This document shows, piece after piece, positions 6,901 to 15,885 of a stretch of DNA of 38,048 nt. Both the position numbers and the translations under genes were made by a program. The stretch lies in contig JAKFUF010000181.1 of assembly GCA_021732845.1 (NCBI GenBank), forward strand, positions 1 to 38,048, written 5' to 3'. The notes below the pieces were generated by a model that made no database searches, was not told the origin of the DNA, and was given only the letters and a program-made list of their open reading frames with translations. The DNA is from Planctomycetaceae bacterium. Lineage in GTDB: Bacteria > Planctomycetota > Planctomycetia > Planctomycetales > Planctomycetaceae. Position 1 is the stretch's first letter; the number at the start of each line of letters is the position of its first letter.

Positions 6901-8538
6901 CTACGAGTAAGGTGCGGCAGCCAGCTTCTCCCGAACACTTTGGGCCAGCTTCTCGTAGTCTCGGGCTTCCTGCGGAACAACCACCGCCCGTTCGCGTTCC
7001 TCATCCGTCAGTGGCTCATCACTCGCGAGCTGCTGTTCGAGAATCGCGAGGCTGGCGTCCGACGGATCCTTCCCCGCCTGTTGACGCAAGACGATCCGAC
7101 TGCGGGCCACCTCCGGAGCGATCTCGAACTCCAATATCACGAACGGCACTCCCAGCCGGTGCGAGAGTTCCTGAAACCGCCTCCGCAAATCGTGGCTCAA
7201 AAATGTCGCATCCACAATGACCGGAAATCCCGCCTCGACCACCGTCGTCGCGAGATCAGTCAGCACCTCCTGGTAAACCTTTTCAGTGACTTTGGAGTCA
7301 TACATGTCGCCAGCAAGGGTTGGTAAGTTTTGCTCGCTGCGGAACCCCTGGCGCGGATGGGAGGCTTGCGCCTCCTGCCTCATCCGCTGTCGGGGTTCCT
7401 CGCTCGCGGGTCCCCATTTCCCGAACAACCGCTTCCGCTCCACATCCGAACGCAGACGGATGGCCCCCAGATGTTCGCACAGGGCCGCGGCCACATGCGA
7501 CTTGCCGCTGCCGGAAACTCCGTGCGTCAGAATGAGCGCCCGTGGCGGCCACCGCGTCACGCTTTCCGCCAGTGTCAGGTAACGCTCCAGTTCTTCGTGG
7601 TCTGCCGCGGCATCGGCGGGCGTTCGCTCGGGCTGTGCTGAGCGCAAGGCCGCCACTTTGGCGCGCACCGTCGCGCGGTAGCAGAAGTACCACCGCCAGG
7701 TCGCAAGGCCGACGTAGTCGCCAGTTTGTTCGAGCCACCGGTTCAGCACGCGGAAGGCGAATCCTGGCTGTCCGCGCACCACCAGATCCATGGCGAGAAA
7801 CGCCATCTCGCAAATCACATCCGTCCACCGCAGCGACGGGTTAAATTCCAGACAGTCGAAGGCTTCGATGCGGTCCACAGCGAGGAGCATGTTTCCCAGA
7901 TGCAGATCTCCGTGGCACTCCCGCACCCTTCCCGCCTGTTTGCGCTGCTGAAACACCTCCTTGAGGCGATCAAATTCAGCCGTGGCCCACTGCTTCAGCT
8001 CCCGAAGCCGGCCTTCAACCGCCGGCACCGATTCCAAAACCTTGATGTTCTCAGCCACGGGTCGCCAGACTGTTTCTGGAGAACCAAAAGGCACATCTTC
8101 CGTGGCGACGGCGGCATGTTCATGAAACGCCGCCAGCGTGTCGGCGCATGCATCCCAATGCGCGCCCGTGAGTTGGCCGCGTTCCAGAACGGCGGGCAGC
8201 AGGTCTTCCTGGGGGAACCGCCGCATCTGCACGGCATAATCGATCGGTTCGCCAGACCCAATGAAAGAGGCCCGCTCGGGAGGGCCGTACACCGGCTTGA
8301 CCCTCAAATACAAATCGGCGGCCAGCCGCCGATTCAAGCGGACTTCCTCGAGACAGAGTTCGCGCCGTGACTCCAGCGTGACAAAGTTGACGAAGCCAAA
8401 GTCCACCGGCTTCTTGATCTTGTAGGCAAAGTCGCCCGCCAGAATCACCCACGAGATGTGCGTCTGCAACAACTCCAGCCGCCCGACAGGATGGTCATGG
8501 GCCTCGGGCCGGAGCAGGCTCTGTATGAATGGGGGCAT
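6901..8538 (-). CDS. Bifunctional aminoglycoside phosphotransferase-like/P-loop kinase protein
   Basis: 545 residues with two phosphotransferase modules, matching the known COG2187-COG0645 fusion. The N-terminal part has an APH/choline-kinase fold with catalytic HGDLHLGN at ~209-216 and a metal-binding acidic stretch, IEAFDCLEFN. The C-terminal part is an AAA/zeta-toxin-like P-loop kinase with Walker A GVSGSGKS at ~340-347 and an RLRSD segment after it. A GGAG sequence just before the ATG supports the start. The natural substrate of this family is not established and actual aminoglycoside resistance should not be assumed. The protein is soluble, and the gene appears monocistronic. Confidence 0.85.
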   Translation of the reverse strand: MPPFIQSLLRPEAHDHPVGRLELLQTHISWVILAGDFAYKIKKPVDFGFVNFVTLESRRELCLEEVRLNRRLAADLYLRVKPVYGPPERASFIGSGEPIDYAVQMRRFPQEDLLPAVLERGQLTGAHWDACADTLAAFHEHAAVATEDVPFGSPETVWRPVAENIKVLESVPAVEGRLRELKQWATAEFDRLKEVFQQRKQAGRVRECHGDLHLGNMLLAVDRIEAFDCLEFNPSLRWTDVICEMAFLAMDLVVRGQPGFAFRVLNRWLEQTGDYVGLATWRWYFCYRATVRAKVAALRSAQPERTPADAAADHEELERYLTLAESVTRWPPRALILTHGVSGSGKSHVAAALCEHLGAIRLRSDVERKRLFGKWGPASEEPRQRMRQEAQASHPRQGFRSEQNLPTLAGDMYDSKVTEKVYQEVLTDLATTVVEAGFPVIVDATFLSHDLRRRFQELSHRLGVPFVILEFEIAPEVARSRIVLRQQAGKDPSDASLAILEQQLASDEPLTDEERERAVVVPQEARDYEKLAQSVREKLAAAPYS

Positions 8539-8709
8539 GTGTCACTCCACTCGTTGAAACCCAAGGGCAATGGAAAATTAACTGTCGGTTTTCGAGCGGA
8601 ATTGTTCAATCGAGTGAGCTGAAGACAGCTCTAGGCCGCTCCGACTTGATTCTCCATCTGTCGCTCTCGAAGATGGGGACCCGTCGCAGGTCGTTCTCTC
8701 TAAATAGCC

Positions 8710-8792
8710 TTGCGTGATTCCGGGACACCGCCAGCGGATCTGGAGTGAGCGCCAGCGAGCGGATCCGCGACAGGTGTCCCGGAATCACGCAA
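8710..8792. repeat. 20-bp perfect inverted repeat, REP-like
   Basis: The arms at 8710-8729 and 8773-8792 are perfect reverse complements around GCGTGATTCCGGGACACC. The 43-base interior contains GGATC and GCCAGCG repeats. A single arm of the same family, with about four differences, is found at 27182-27206. The element sits 24 bases upstream of the small membrane protein gene at 8816, so it is within or next to that gene's promoter or leader. Confidence 0.8.
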
Positions 8793-8815
8793 TTTGATAT
8801 AGGTCTTACCGCCGC

Positions 8816-9181
8816 ATGCCCCGCCTGGTCTTTAAGATCGCTTTTGTCTTTGGGATGCTGGCCCTCGTTCCGCTGTATTTTCTGGAGCAGCGGATCGGGA
8901 TCGATGAGCCACCGGCGATCACGCATCCCGAATATTTTTATGGGTTTGTGGGAGTGGCCCTGGCGTGGCAATTTTGCTTTGCCGCCATCGCCAGCGATCC
9001 GGTGCGCTACCGGCCGATCATGCTGCCGGCGATGTTCGAAAAACTGAGCTTCGGCGGCGCGGCGGTCGTGCTGTTCGCCCTGGGCAGGCTCTCACCCATG
9101 ATGCTCGGGGCCGGGGTGATCGATCTGGTGTTTTTCGGGCTGTTCATCGCCGCCTATCGAGCCACGCCCGTGCGATCGTGA
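8816..9181 (+). CDS. Small four-helix membrane protein, unknown function
   Basis: 121 residues, almost entirely hydrophobic. Segments at ~5-23, 42-60, 75-92 and 95-113 look like four membrane helices (for example FKIAFVFGMLALVPLYFL and MLGAGVIDLVFFGLFIAAY). The loop HPEYFYGFVG and a short polar tail are the only soluble parts. I do not recognise the family. Good codon usage and clean hydrophobic periodicity argue that it is real. It is co-directional with mutS but 120-140 bases away, and the 20-bp inverted repeat lies just upstream. Confidence 0.7.
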   Translation: MPRLVFKIAFVFGMLALVPLYFLEQRIGIDEPPAITHPEYFYGFVGVALAWQFCFAAIASDPVRYRPIMLPAMFEKLSFGGAAVVLFALGRLSPMMLGAGVIDLVFFGLFIAAYRATPVRS

Positions 9182-9321
9182 TCAAGGTTGCTCTGCATTG
9201 CGGCAAGCACCATCGTTTTACTCGACATTCTGCCGCCTGACTGACCAGACCTCAAAACCCGACGAGCCCACATCAATCGCATTGGTCATTATTTCATTGG
9301 TCATTGGATCATTTTTTCTCC

Positions 9322-11934
9322 ATGGAAGCGAAACTCACTCCGGCGATGCAGCAGTACGTCGAGGTCAAAGCCCAGACCCCGGGGACGATTCTGCTGTTCC
9401 GCATGGGGGATTTTTACGAGCTGTTTTACGAGGACGCTGAAACCGCGGCGCGCATCCTGGGGCTGACACTCACCAGCCGCGACAAGGGCTCCACGAACCC
9501 GACGCCGATGGCGGGGTTTCCGTATCATCAATTGGATGCCTACCTCCGCAAGCTGATCCAGGCGGGCTACCGCGCGGCGGTTTGCGAGCAGGTGGAAGAT
9601 CCCGCCGCCACCAAGACGTTGATTCGACGGGAAGTGACGCGGATCGTCACGCCCGGCACGATCACCGACGACGCCCTGCTCGACCCGCGCGAAAGCAATT
9701 TTCTCGCCGCCCTGTTCCCCGCGAAGGACAAGGCCGGGCTGGCGTGGCTCGAACTGTCGACCGGACGCTTCCTGGCCACCAACCTGGAACCGACCTCGGT
9801 CGCCGATGAACTGGCACGGCTGCAGCCGGCAGAATGCCTGATCCCGGACAATTTTGATCCGGCGAAGGCATCGCAGTACCCCGGCTTTCGAAACGGGATG
9901 CTGCTGACCGAACGGCCCGCCTGGTCGTTCTCGCCCACGCAAACCAAGAAGACATTGCTGGAGCACTTTCAAACCAGCACGATGGACGGGTTCGGGTGGG
10001 ACGGCGATTCGCACGCCATCACCGCTGCGGGAGCACTGCTAGAGTACGTGCAGGAAACGCAGCGGTCGGCGCTGCCGCACATCATCACGCTGGAGCCGTT
10101 TCACCGCGGGGCGAGCCTGCTGCTGGACGAAGCCACGCGCCGCAGTCTGGAGCTGACGCGGACCATCCGCGACGGCCGGCGCGAGGGGAGTCTGCTGGCG
10201 GTGCTGGATGAAACCGTATCGCCCATGGGCGCGCGGCTGCTTGCCGAGTGGTTGTCGAATCCGTTGACGGACGCGGCGGCGATCAACCGGCGGCTGGATG
10301 CTGTGGAAGAGCTGGCCACGAGTGCCCTGTTCTGCCAGGAGCTGCGGGAACTGTTGCGCGAAGGCTACGACCTGCAGCGGTTGACGGCCCGCGTGGCGAC
10401 CGGCCGGGCCAGTCCGCGCGACCTGCGGTTCCTCGCCAATACGCTGAGCCTCTTACCCAAGCTCAAAGCCAAAATGGCGGGCCGGCGGACTCTGCTCCTG
10501 CAGGACTTGGAGAACCGCCTCGACCTGTGCAGTACCGTGCGGGACGACGTGGAAAACGCCCTGGTCGATGATCCGCCGCTGGGCGTGCTCGAAGGCGGCA
10601 TGATTCGAGCGGGCTACGACGCGCAGCTCGACGAACTGCGCGAATTGGCCCGCGGCGGCAAGGAATGGATCGCCCGCTATCAGGCGCAGGAGGCCGAGCG
10701 GATCGGACTGCCGGGGCTCAAAGTCGGCTTCAACAAGGTCTTTGGCTATTACATCGAACTCACTGCGGCGCAGGTGGCCAAGACCAGCATCCCCGCCGAG
10801 TATGTCCGCAAGCAGACGCTGAAGAACCAGGAACGGTTCATCACTCCCGAACTGAAGACCTACGAAGAAAAGGTGCTGCGGGCCGAAGGGCAATCGCAAA
10901 CGCTCGAGCAGGACATCTTCCAGGCCCTGCGCGAGCGGGTGGCTGGCGAGGGCGCGAGGCTCAAACTGACGGCTGAAGTGCTGGCCCAGATTGACGTCCT
11001 GGCGGGGCTGGCCGCGCTGGCCGTGAAGCAGAACTACCGCCGTCCGGAAGTGGTCAACGAGCCGGTGCTGGAGATCCGCGAAGGCCGGCACCCGGTGCTG
11101 GACAAGCTGCAGCCCTCCGGCCGGTTCGTCCCGAATGACACCCTGCTGGGCGACACGCTGGGCCGCGTGCAGATTATCACCGGCCCGAACATGGCGGGCA
11201 AAAGCACCTACATCCGCCAGTCGGCGCTGATCACGATTCTAGCTCAAATCGGCTCTTTCGTCCCTGCGGCCTTCGCCAAGGTCGGCATCGCGGACCGGAT
11301 CTTTGCCCGCGTGGGGGCCAGTGACGAACTGGGCAAAGGCCAGAGCACGTTCATGGTCGAGATGACGGAGACGGCTCGGATTTTGCATGCCGCCACCGAC
11401 CGCAGTCTCGTGATTTTGGATGAGATCGGCCGTGGCACAAGCACCTATGACGGCATCTCGCTGGCGTGGGCGGTCACCGAATTTCTGCACGATATCTCGA
11501 AAAGCCGCACGCTGTTCGCCACGCACTACCACGAACTGACCGTGCTGACCAGCACGCTGACTGCCTGCCGCAACTGGAACGTGGCCGTCCGCGAGCAGGA
11601 CGACAACGTGGTGTTCCTGCACAAAATTGTCGAAGGGGCCGCCGACAAGAGCTACGGCATTCATGTGGCTCGGCTCGCCGGCATCCCCACCCCGGTCGTC
11701 GACCGTGCACGGGTCATCCTGAACACACTGGAAGCCGAACACATCGATTCGAACGGCCAAACCAAAGTCCCTCCCCGTGGCACGCGCCGCCGCACCCACC
11801 GGCAACTCCAACTGTTTGCCGACATGCACCCCGTGTTGGACTCCCTGCGGGCCTTGGAACTGGATGGCATGTCCGAAGTCGGCGCGCTGGATGCCCTGCG
11901 AAAACTGCGGCAGGAACTTGAGGGGAATGCGTGA
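9322..11934 (+). CDS. mutS: DNA mismatch repair protein MutS
   Basis: 870 residues from the chosen start, the usual MutS length. The N-terminal mismatch-recognition domain has GDFYELF with the Phe31/Glu33 pair that probes mispairs. The connector and lever/clamp domains follow, then the ABC-type ATPase with Walker [10 protein letters not shown] (from ~621), a Walker B segment [12 protein letters not shown] and the THYHELT switch. A longer reading starts at 9304 (six extra residues), but that codon lies in a short tandem TCATTGGTCATT repeat. The 9322 start gives [12 protein letters not shown], matching the usual distance to the TPxxQQY motif. It acts with MutL, which is not in this window. Confidence 0.97.
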   Translation: MEAKLTPAMQQYVEVKAQTPGTILLFRMGDFYELFYEDAETAARILGLTLTSRDKGSTNPTPMAGFPYHQLDAYLRKLIQAGYRAAVCEQVEDPAATKTLIRREVTRIVTPGTITDDALLDPRESNFLAALFPAKDKAGLAWLELSTGRFLATNLEPTSVADELARLQPAECLIPDNFDPAKASQYPGFRNGMLLTERPAWSFSPTQTKKTLLEHFQTSTMDGFGWDGDSHAITAAGALLEYVQETQRSALPHIITLEPFHRGASLLLDEATRRSLELTRTIRDGRREGSLLAVLDETVSPMGARLLAEWLSNPLTDAAAINRRLDAVEELATSALFCQELRELLREGYDLQRLTARVATGRASPRDLRFLANTLSLLPKLKAKMAGRRTLLLQDLENRLDLCSTVRDDVENALVDDPPLGVLEGGMIRAGYDAQLDELRELARGGKEWIARYQAQEAERIGLPGLKVGFNKVFGYYIELTAAQVAKTSIPAEYVRKQTLKNQERFITPELKTYEEKVLRAEGQSQTLEQDIFQALRERVAGEGARLKLTAEVLAQIDVLAGLAALAVKQNYRRPEVVNEPVLEIREGRHPVLDKLQPSGRFVPNDTLLGDTLGRVQIITGPNMAGKSTYIRQSALITILAQIGSFVPAAFAKVGIADRIFARVGASDELGKGQSTFMVEMTETARILHAATDRSLVILDEIGRGTSTYDGISLAWAVTEFLHDISKSRTLFATHYHELTVLTSTLTACRNWNVAVREQDDNVVFLHKIVEGAADKSYGIHVARLAGIPTPVVDRARVILNTLEAEHIDSNGQTKVPPRGTRRRTHRQLQLFADMHPVLDSLRALELDGMSEVGALDALRKLRQELEGNA

Positions 11935-12080
11935 CCGGCGAGTGCCAGGGTTTCCCCAAAACACGGTGACCAAGGGCCAGAGAAAGAATAACTGTCGGAG
12001 TCGGCGCGCAGCGAATGCAACTGCGAGCTTTCAGTTCGCTCCGGAATTGAGGCGGAACTGCCGACTTGTCGACGCAAGTC

Positions 12081-12346
12081 TTAGTTTAGTCCCACAATAA
12101 AAAAAGCCCTTCGACGTTCTCGCCGAAGGGCTTCTTGTTCCAGAATAGAACTTTTCCTGACCGGGGTCAGGTCTTTCTCGCAACCGGAAAAGAAGTCGGT
12201 TGAGCCCGGAAAAACGCTGACGTACTCGCGATACGGGAACTTCATCGTGCGCCTACGAAACGAACGTCAGCCCGAGGAACCTTTTCAAAGATGGGATCAT
12301 CAAACAGCTTTTCCTTGGCGGCTTGCCAGAGTTGCTGCAAGAGCAT
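12081..12346 (-). pseudogene. Possible remnant of a two-gene unit
   Basis: On the minus strand, ATG 12346 opens a 34-residue frame beginning MLLQQLWQAAKEKLFDDP and ending at 12242. Its TGA overlaps the ATG (12245) of a second, 54-residue frame beginning MKFPYREYVSVFPGS and ending at 12081. The first frame and the start of the second have a coding-like composition and the ATGA coupling typical of operons. The tail of the second frame runs through a palindrome and the terminator hairpin, so it is probably not native sequence. I read this as a decayed or truncated small operon. It could also be chance. Confidence 0.3.
12097..12133 (-). terminator. Rho-independent terminator, probably bidirectional
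   Basis: A perfect 10-bp stem AAGCCCTTCG/CGAAGGGCTT (12104-12113 and 12124-12133) surrounds a 10-base loop. Read on the minus strand it is followed by a T-rich run (12097-12105), the classic form. Read on the plus strand the tail is only CTTGTTCC, but it still follows mutS and may end that transcript. Confidence 0.7.
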
Positions 12347-12439
12347 CTCACATGTTGTGAGTCAGATCATTGGCGGCGAATTTGCGGACTTCGTGTAACG
12401 CTGCCGGAATTTGAGCGTGTAATCTGGTAGGAAACGACT

Positions 12440-13036
12440 ATGACCATCATCCCGACAACCCGTGCGAGTTTACTGTTGCGGCTGCGCGATCCGAAAGATC
12501 ACGACGCCTGGGTGGAGTTCGTATCGCTCTATGAGCCGGTGATTTACCGCGTCTTGCGGAGGGCTGGCTTGCAGGATGCTGATGCCATCGAGGTGCTACA
12601 GGATCTGTTTCTGGCTGTAAACAGAAACATTGGACGCTGGGAGCTGGGGGCAGAACACGGATCGTTTCGGGGTTGGTTGCGTCGAGTGACCAGAAATCTG
12701 GTCGTTTCCTGGGTCCGGCGGCAAACGCGACAGGTGACGACTTCGTCCATTGATCTCGATGCGTTACTCGAGTCGCGGTCAGCGGTCGATGGTCCCGAAA
12801 CGAATGAATTTGATCGGGAACTTCGGCGAGCACTGTTTCATTTGGCATCAGAACGGGTCCGTGTGGAAGTGCGTCCTCAGACTTGGCAGGCATTTTGGGA
12901 ATCCGCCGTCTCAGAGACTTCTGTCGCGGAGGCTGCGATCAAACTGGGCATGACGGTCGGTGCAGTTCGAGTCGCGAAATGTCGAATCATCGCGCGGCTT
13001 CGCGAAGTCGTCGCAGAAATGGAGAAGGGAACATGA
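12440..13036 (+). CDS. ECF-type RNA polymerase sigma factor
   Basis: 198 residues. The region 2-like domain (~20-95) contains EVLQDLFLAVNRNIGRWE and SFRGWLRRVTRNLVVSWVRRQ, which correspond to core binding and -10 recognition. The region 4 helix-turn-helix (~150-190) contains SVAEAAIKLGMTVGAVRVAKCRI. The pattern fits planctomycete ECF groups that are genetically linked to Ser/Thr kinases. AGGAAA lies shortly before the ATG. Its TGA overlaps the kinase ATG (ATGA), so translation is coupled and a near 1:1 product ratio is likely. The target promoters are unknown; autoregulation would be usual for the family. Confidence 0.93.
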   Translation: MTIIPTTRASLLLRLRDPKDHDAWVEFVSLYEPVIYRVLRRAGLQDADAIEVLQDLFLAVNRNIGRWELGAEHGSFRGWLRRVTRNLVVSWVRRQTRQVTTSSIDLDALLESRSAVDGPETNEFDRELRRALFHLASERVRVEVRPQTWQAFWESAVSETSVAEAAIKLGMTVGAVRVAKCRIIARLREVVAEMEKGT

Positions 13037-15369
13037 ATGGTCTGTGCTCTCACGAACGGTTGGAACTCGCGCTGGCTGGGTCGCTCAATGCTGACGACGA
13101 GGCGATACTGCACGTCCATCTGCAAGACTGCGAGTTGTGTGCGGCCAAAATGGAACGGCTCTCAGGCGGCGAACTAGCGAGCCGTGAAATCGCCGCGATG
13201 CTCATGCCCGATGACCTGGACGACGCCTTGCCGCTGCGCGAGGAATGCTCCACGGCCGATTTCATCGTCGATCACCTGGAACCCTCCGATGACCTGGCGA
13301 TCTTGGGGCGGCTGGGTGGTTATGACGTCCTCGACATCATCGGCCGCGGCGGTATGGGTGTGGTACTCAAGGGGTATGACCGCGAACTCAAGCGGTTTGT
13401 GGCCATTAAGGCGCTGGCTCCGCACCTCGCTCACAGCGCGCTGGCGAGAAAGCGGTTTGCCCGCGAGGCTCAGGCAGCGGCAGCGGTGGTCAACCTGCAT
13501 GTCATCGCCATTCACCAGGTGCAACCTAACGGGCAACTGCCGTTTCTGGTCATGCCATTGTTGACTGGCGAATCGCTTGCACAGCGGCTGAAAGCGCGAG
13601 GAACATTGGAACTGAACGAGATCCTGCGCATCGGAATGCAGGCTGCGGAAGGACTCGCGGCCGCTCACGGGCAAGGACTGATTCATCGCGATGTCAAACC
13701 CGCGAACATCCTGCTCGAAAAAGGAGTGGAACGCGCGGTGCTGACGGATTTTGGTTTGGCACGGGCCGCCGATGATGTGTCGCTGACGCGTTGGGGAATT
13801 ATCGCGGGAACTCCAGAGTACATGTCGCCAGAGCAGGCTCGCGGTGAGACGCTTGATGGCCGCTCGGATCTCTTCAGTCTCGGCTGCGTGCTATACGAGA
13901 TGGCGACCGGCGTGTCGCCGTTCCAAACTGATTCGACGATGGCCACGCTGCGGCGGATCGTCGATGAGCAGCCCGCCACGATGGCGTCGCTCGTTCCCGA
14001 ACTGCCGCCGTGGTACTGCCGCATCGTCGAGCGCTTACTGTCGAAAGACCCGGCTCAGCGTTTTGCTTCCGCGAGCGAAGTCAGCCATTTACTGGAGCGC
14101 TGCCTGTCGCATCTTCAGCAACCCTCGTCCGTCCCCCTGCCAGCGTCCCTCGTGCCTCACGCCACGGGTCGCCGTTCGTTTTTCAACCCAACTAGAATAG
14201 GACTGATCGCCATGCTTGGAACTCCTGGATTGATTTTGCTGGGAATGGTGGTGCTGCAAGCACCGGAAGCACCTGACATTTCCGGTCATTGGACCAGCGA
14301 CGAATGGGGCTTCGTCGTTCTCGAAGCCAAACAACCGGGGCAATATGACGGAACTTTCACCGGCTCAGGTAAGGAAAAACCGGCTGCCGATAATCCAAAC
14401 ACTCTCGAAGTCAAAGTACCTGACGGCGGAGCGGTTCTCCTTTCTGCTCCCAATAATGCCTCAGACAAAGGCAAATCGTGTACGCTGGATTTGAAGTGGT
14501 CGAAAACGGAACGCCGCTTCAACGGCATGTGGAAGGTCGGTGAGGACCGTCATGGCAAGATCTCACTACGACTTGTCGAGAAGGAGATTCGCGGTGCCTG
14601 GACGACCAGCAAAGATGCAAAGGTCGCCAGCGAGACACCTGAATTGGCCGAACTGAAGTGGGTGCGTTCTGCCCGACGGCAGGTCGAGCCAGACCCGAGT
14701 AAAGTCGCTATCAACGGCAACGCAAAGATCGACAAAACCAATTTGCCCAAGGTGTCGAACGACGTTCAGTCACCGACGACGGTCTTGAACGGACTGGTGA
14801 GTGGGGGAGGTCTCATCGAACGCATTGAAGAGGGTACCATCCATCTCAAATCCGGTGACCGCATTAGCGTTCAGGCTGGAACGGCAGTCTTGGTGCCCGT
14901 GCCAGGAGGCTCGATCTCGATACTCAGTTCCGACTTGCTCGAACCGGGAATGGCCATCTCGTATTCGATCCGTGATGGCAAGACTGAAAAGTTAATTTTG
15001 GTGGGGATCGTCGAGCAAGTACCGAGCGGCAAATCTGTCTTTGACACAATCAAAGTTCGCCAGCTTCAAAAGGGTGGCGAAATAGCAGACTCGATCGACG
15101 GCCGAAATCCGATTCATCTGGCTGGTAAAGACGGCGAGGTGTTGATCAAGATTGGCGAGACGAAGTTAATCCAGTTACCGAAGCTCATGGAGTCAGTTGA
15201 GTGGCGCACAGGGGACTTCAAACCCGAAGTCATCAACGACATTGAGCCTTTCGATTATGTGCTCGTGCAGTGGCGCGACAACGGTCGCATCACTTTCACG
15301 TGCTACGCAACGCCCACCGAAGACGCTCCGGATGGGGACGCTGATTCGCCCAAGGACGCAAAAAAGTGA
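13033..15369 (+). CDS. Transmembrane Ser/Thr kinase with N-terminal anti-sigma-like zinc motif
   Basis: 778 residues from the ATG that overlaps the sigma stop codon. Residues 1-45 resemble a zinc-type anti-sigma (ZAS) domain, with the signature H29-x3-C33-x2-C36 (HLQDCELC) after an LELALAGSL helix. The kinase spans ~97-355: GRGGMGVV, VAIK Lys126, HRD (218-220), DFG (239-241) and SPEQ. A membrane helix follows at ~388-410. The rest (~416-778) should be outside the cytoplasm. It begins with a lipocalin-like segment (ISGHWTSDEWG) and continues with beta-rich sequence of unknown type. The architecture suggests an inner-membrane sensor that holds or modifies the partner sigma factor. The frame extends to 12883, but that part lies inside the sigma gene and is not credible. 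Confidence 0.92.
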   Translation: MNGLCSHERLELALAGSLNADDEAILHVHLQDCELCAAKMERLSGGELASREIAAMLMPDDLDDALPLREECSTADFIVDHLEPSDDLAILGRLGGYDVLDIIGRGGMGVVLKGYDRELKRFVAIKALAPHLAHSALARKRFAREAQAAAAVVNLHVIAIHQVQPNGQLPFLVMPLLTGESLAQRLKARGTLELNEILRIGMQAAEGLAAAHGQGLIHRDVKPANILLEKGVERAVLTDFGLARAADDVSLTRWGIIAGTPEYMSPEQARGETLDGRSDLFSLGCVLYEMATGVSPFQTDSTMATLRRIVDEQPATMASLVPELPPWYCRIVERLLSKDPAQRFASASEVSHLLERCLSHLQQPSSVPLPASLVPHATGRRSFFNPTRIGLIAMLGTPGLILLGMVVLQAPEAPDISGHWTSDEWGFVVLEAKQPGQYDGTFTGSGKEKPAADNPNTLEVKVPDGGAVLLSAPNNASDKGKSCTLDLKWSKTERRFNGMWKVGEDRHGKISLRLVEKEIRGAWTTSKDAKVASETPELAELKWVRSARRQVEPDPSKVAINGNAKIDKTNLPKVSNDVQSPTTVLNGLVSGGGLIERIEEGTIHLKSGDRISVQAGTAVLVPVPGGSISILSSDLLEPGMAISYSIRDGKTEKLILVGIVEQVPSGKSVFDTIKVRQLQKGGEIADSIDGRNPIHLAGKDGEVLIKIGETKLIQLPKLMESVEWRTGDFKPEVINDIEPFDYVLVQWRDNGRITFTCYATPTEDAPDGDADSPKDAKK

Positions 15370-15671
15370 CCACGGAGAGTTAAATCCGGAACTGCAACGC
15401 CTGTCCGACGGAATGCTGCTCGGCCCGCGAGTCGGCATTGCGATCAACATCACGCCTCGCCCGTCTCCATTTCCGCGATGCCCTGAGCAATCGCGTCCCT
15501 ATCGTGCTGGTGGCAAGGAGCTTCCATCGCTATCGACGAGGAAACACATCCGCTCCGTATCGGGGTCATTTCCAAAAATTGACCGGACAGGAAACGGTGT
15601 CAGGAACCTTTATCCGGCGATTACAACGAAAAAGCCCGTGAGATGAGATTTCACGGGCCTTTTGGGGTGAG
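15370..15671. other. Intergenic region, no supportable gene
   Basis: This 302-base gap between the kinase and the tRNA contains the hairpin terminator at 15624-15660 and a GGTGTCAGGAACCTTT motif near 15597. A 39-residue minus-strand frame (15450-15569) is present but too weak to call. Nothing else is recognised. Confidence 0.5.
15624..15660 (-). terminator. Rho-independent terminator after tRNA-Ala
   Basis: An 8-bp perfect stem GCCCGTGA/TCACGGGC (15634-15641 and 15651-15658) is followed on the minus strand by a run of five T. It lies just past the 3' end of the tRNA. On the plus strand it is followed by CTTTT, so it may also end the sigma-kinase transcript. Confidence 0.8.
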
Positions 15672-15744
<73 letters not shown>

Positions 15745-15885
15745 GGTTTTGTCAAGCAACGGCTCGACACTCGAAAATATATCGGTTGGACAATCGACGG
15801 GCAAGCAAGGTTCGCCGATTCTGAGGGCGATCTGGCTGTCTGCGGGTGTCCATGACCAATCCGCGTTTTCCGTTGCGCACGTCCG

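Larger units (their letters stand above)
11935..12439. other. Intergenic region with possible gene remnant and terminator
   Basis: This 505-base gap between mutS and the ECF sigma gene holds a GC-rich hairpin (12104-12133) and two tiny overlapping minus-strand frames (12081-12346). It also contains a CTGACCGGGGTCAG palindrome at ~12157-12170. The ~80 bases before 12440 should contain the promoter of the sigma-kinase operon; none is obvious. Confidence 0.5.

Noticed and set aside
6901-8538. An aminoglycoside resistance gene
   Set aside because: The APH-like domain belongs to a known fusion family with a P-loop kinase whose substrate is not established; nothing points to resistance.
8606-8971. 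A 121-residue minus-strand frame
   Set aside because: It crosses the 20-bp inverted repeat and overlaps the start of the better supported membrane protein gene.
15450-15569. A 39-residue minus-strand frame ending AIAQGIAEMETGEA
   Set aside because: The ending recalls small antitoxin helices, but it is too short, lacks a partner and shows no ribosome-binding site.
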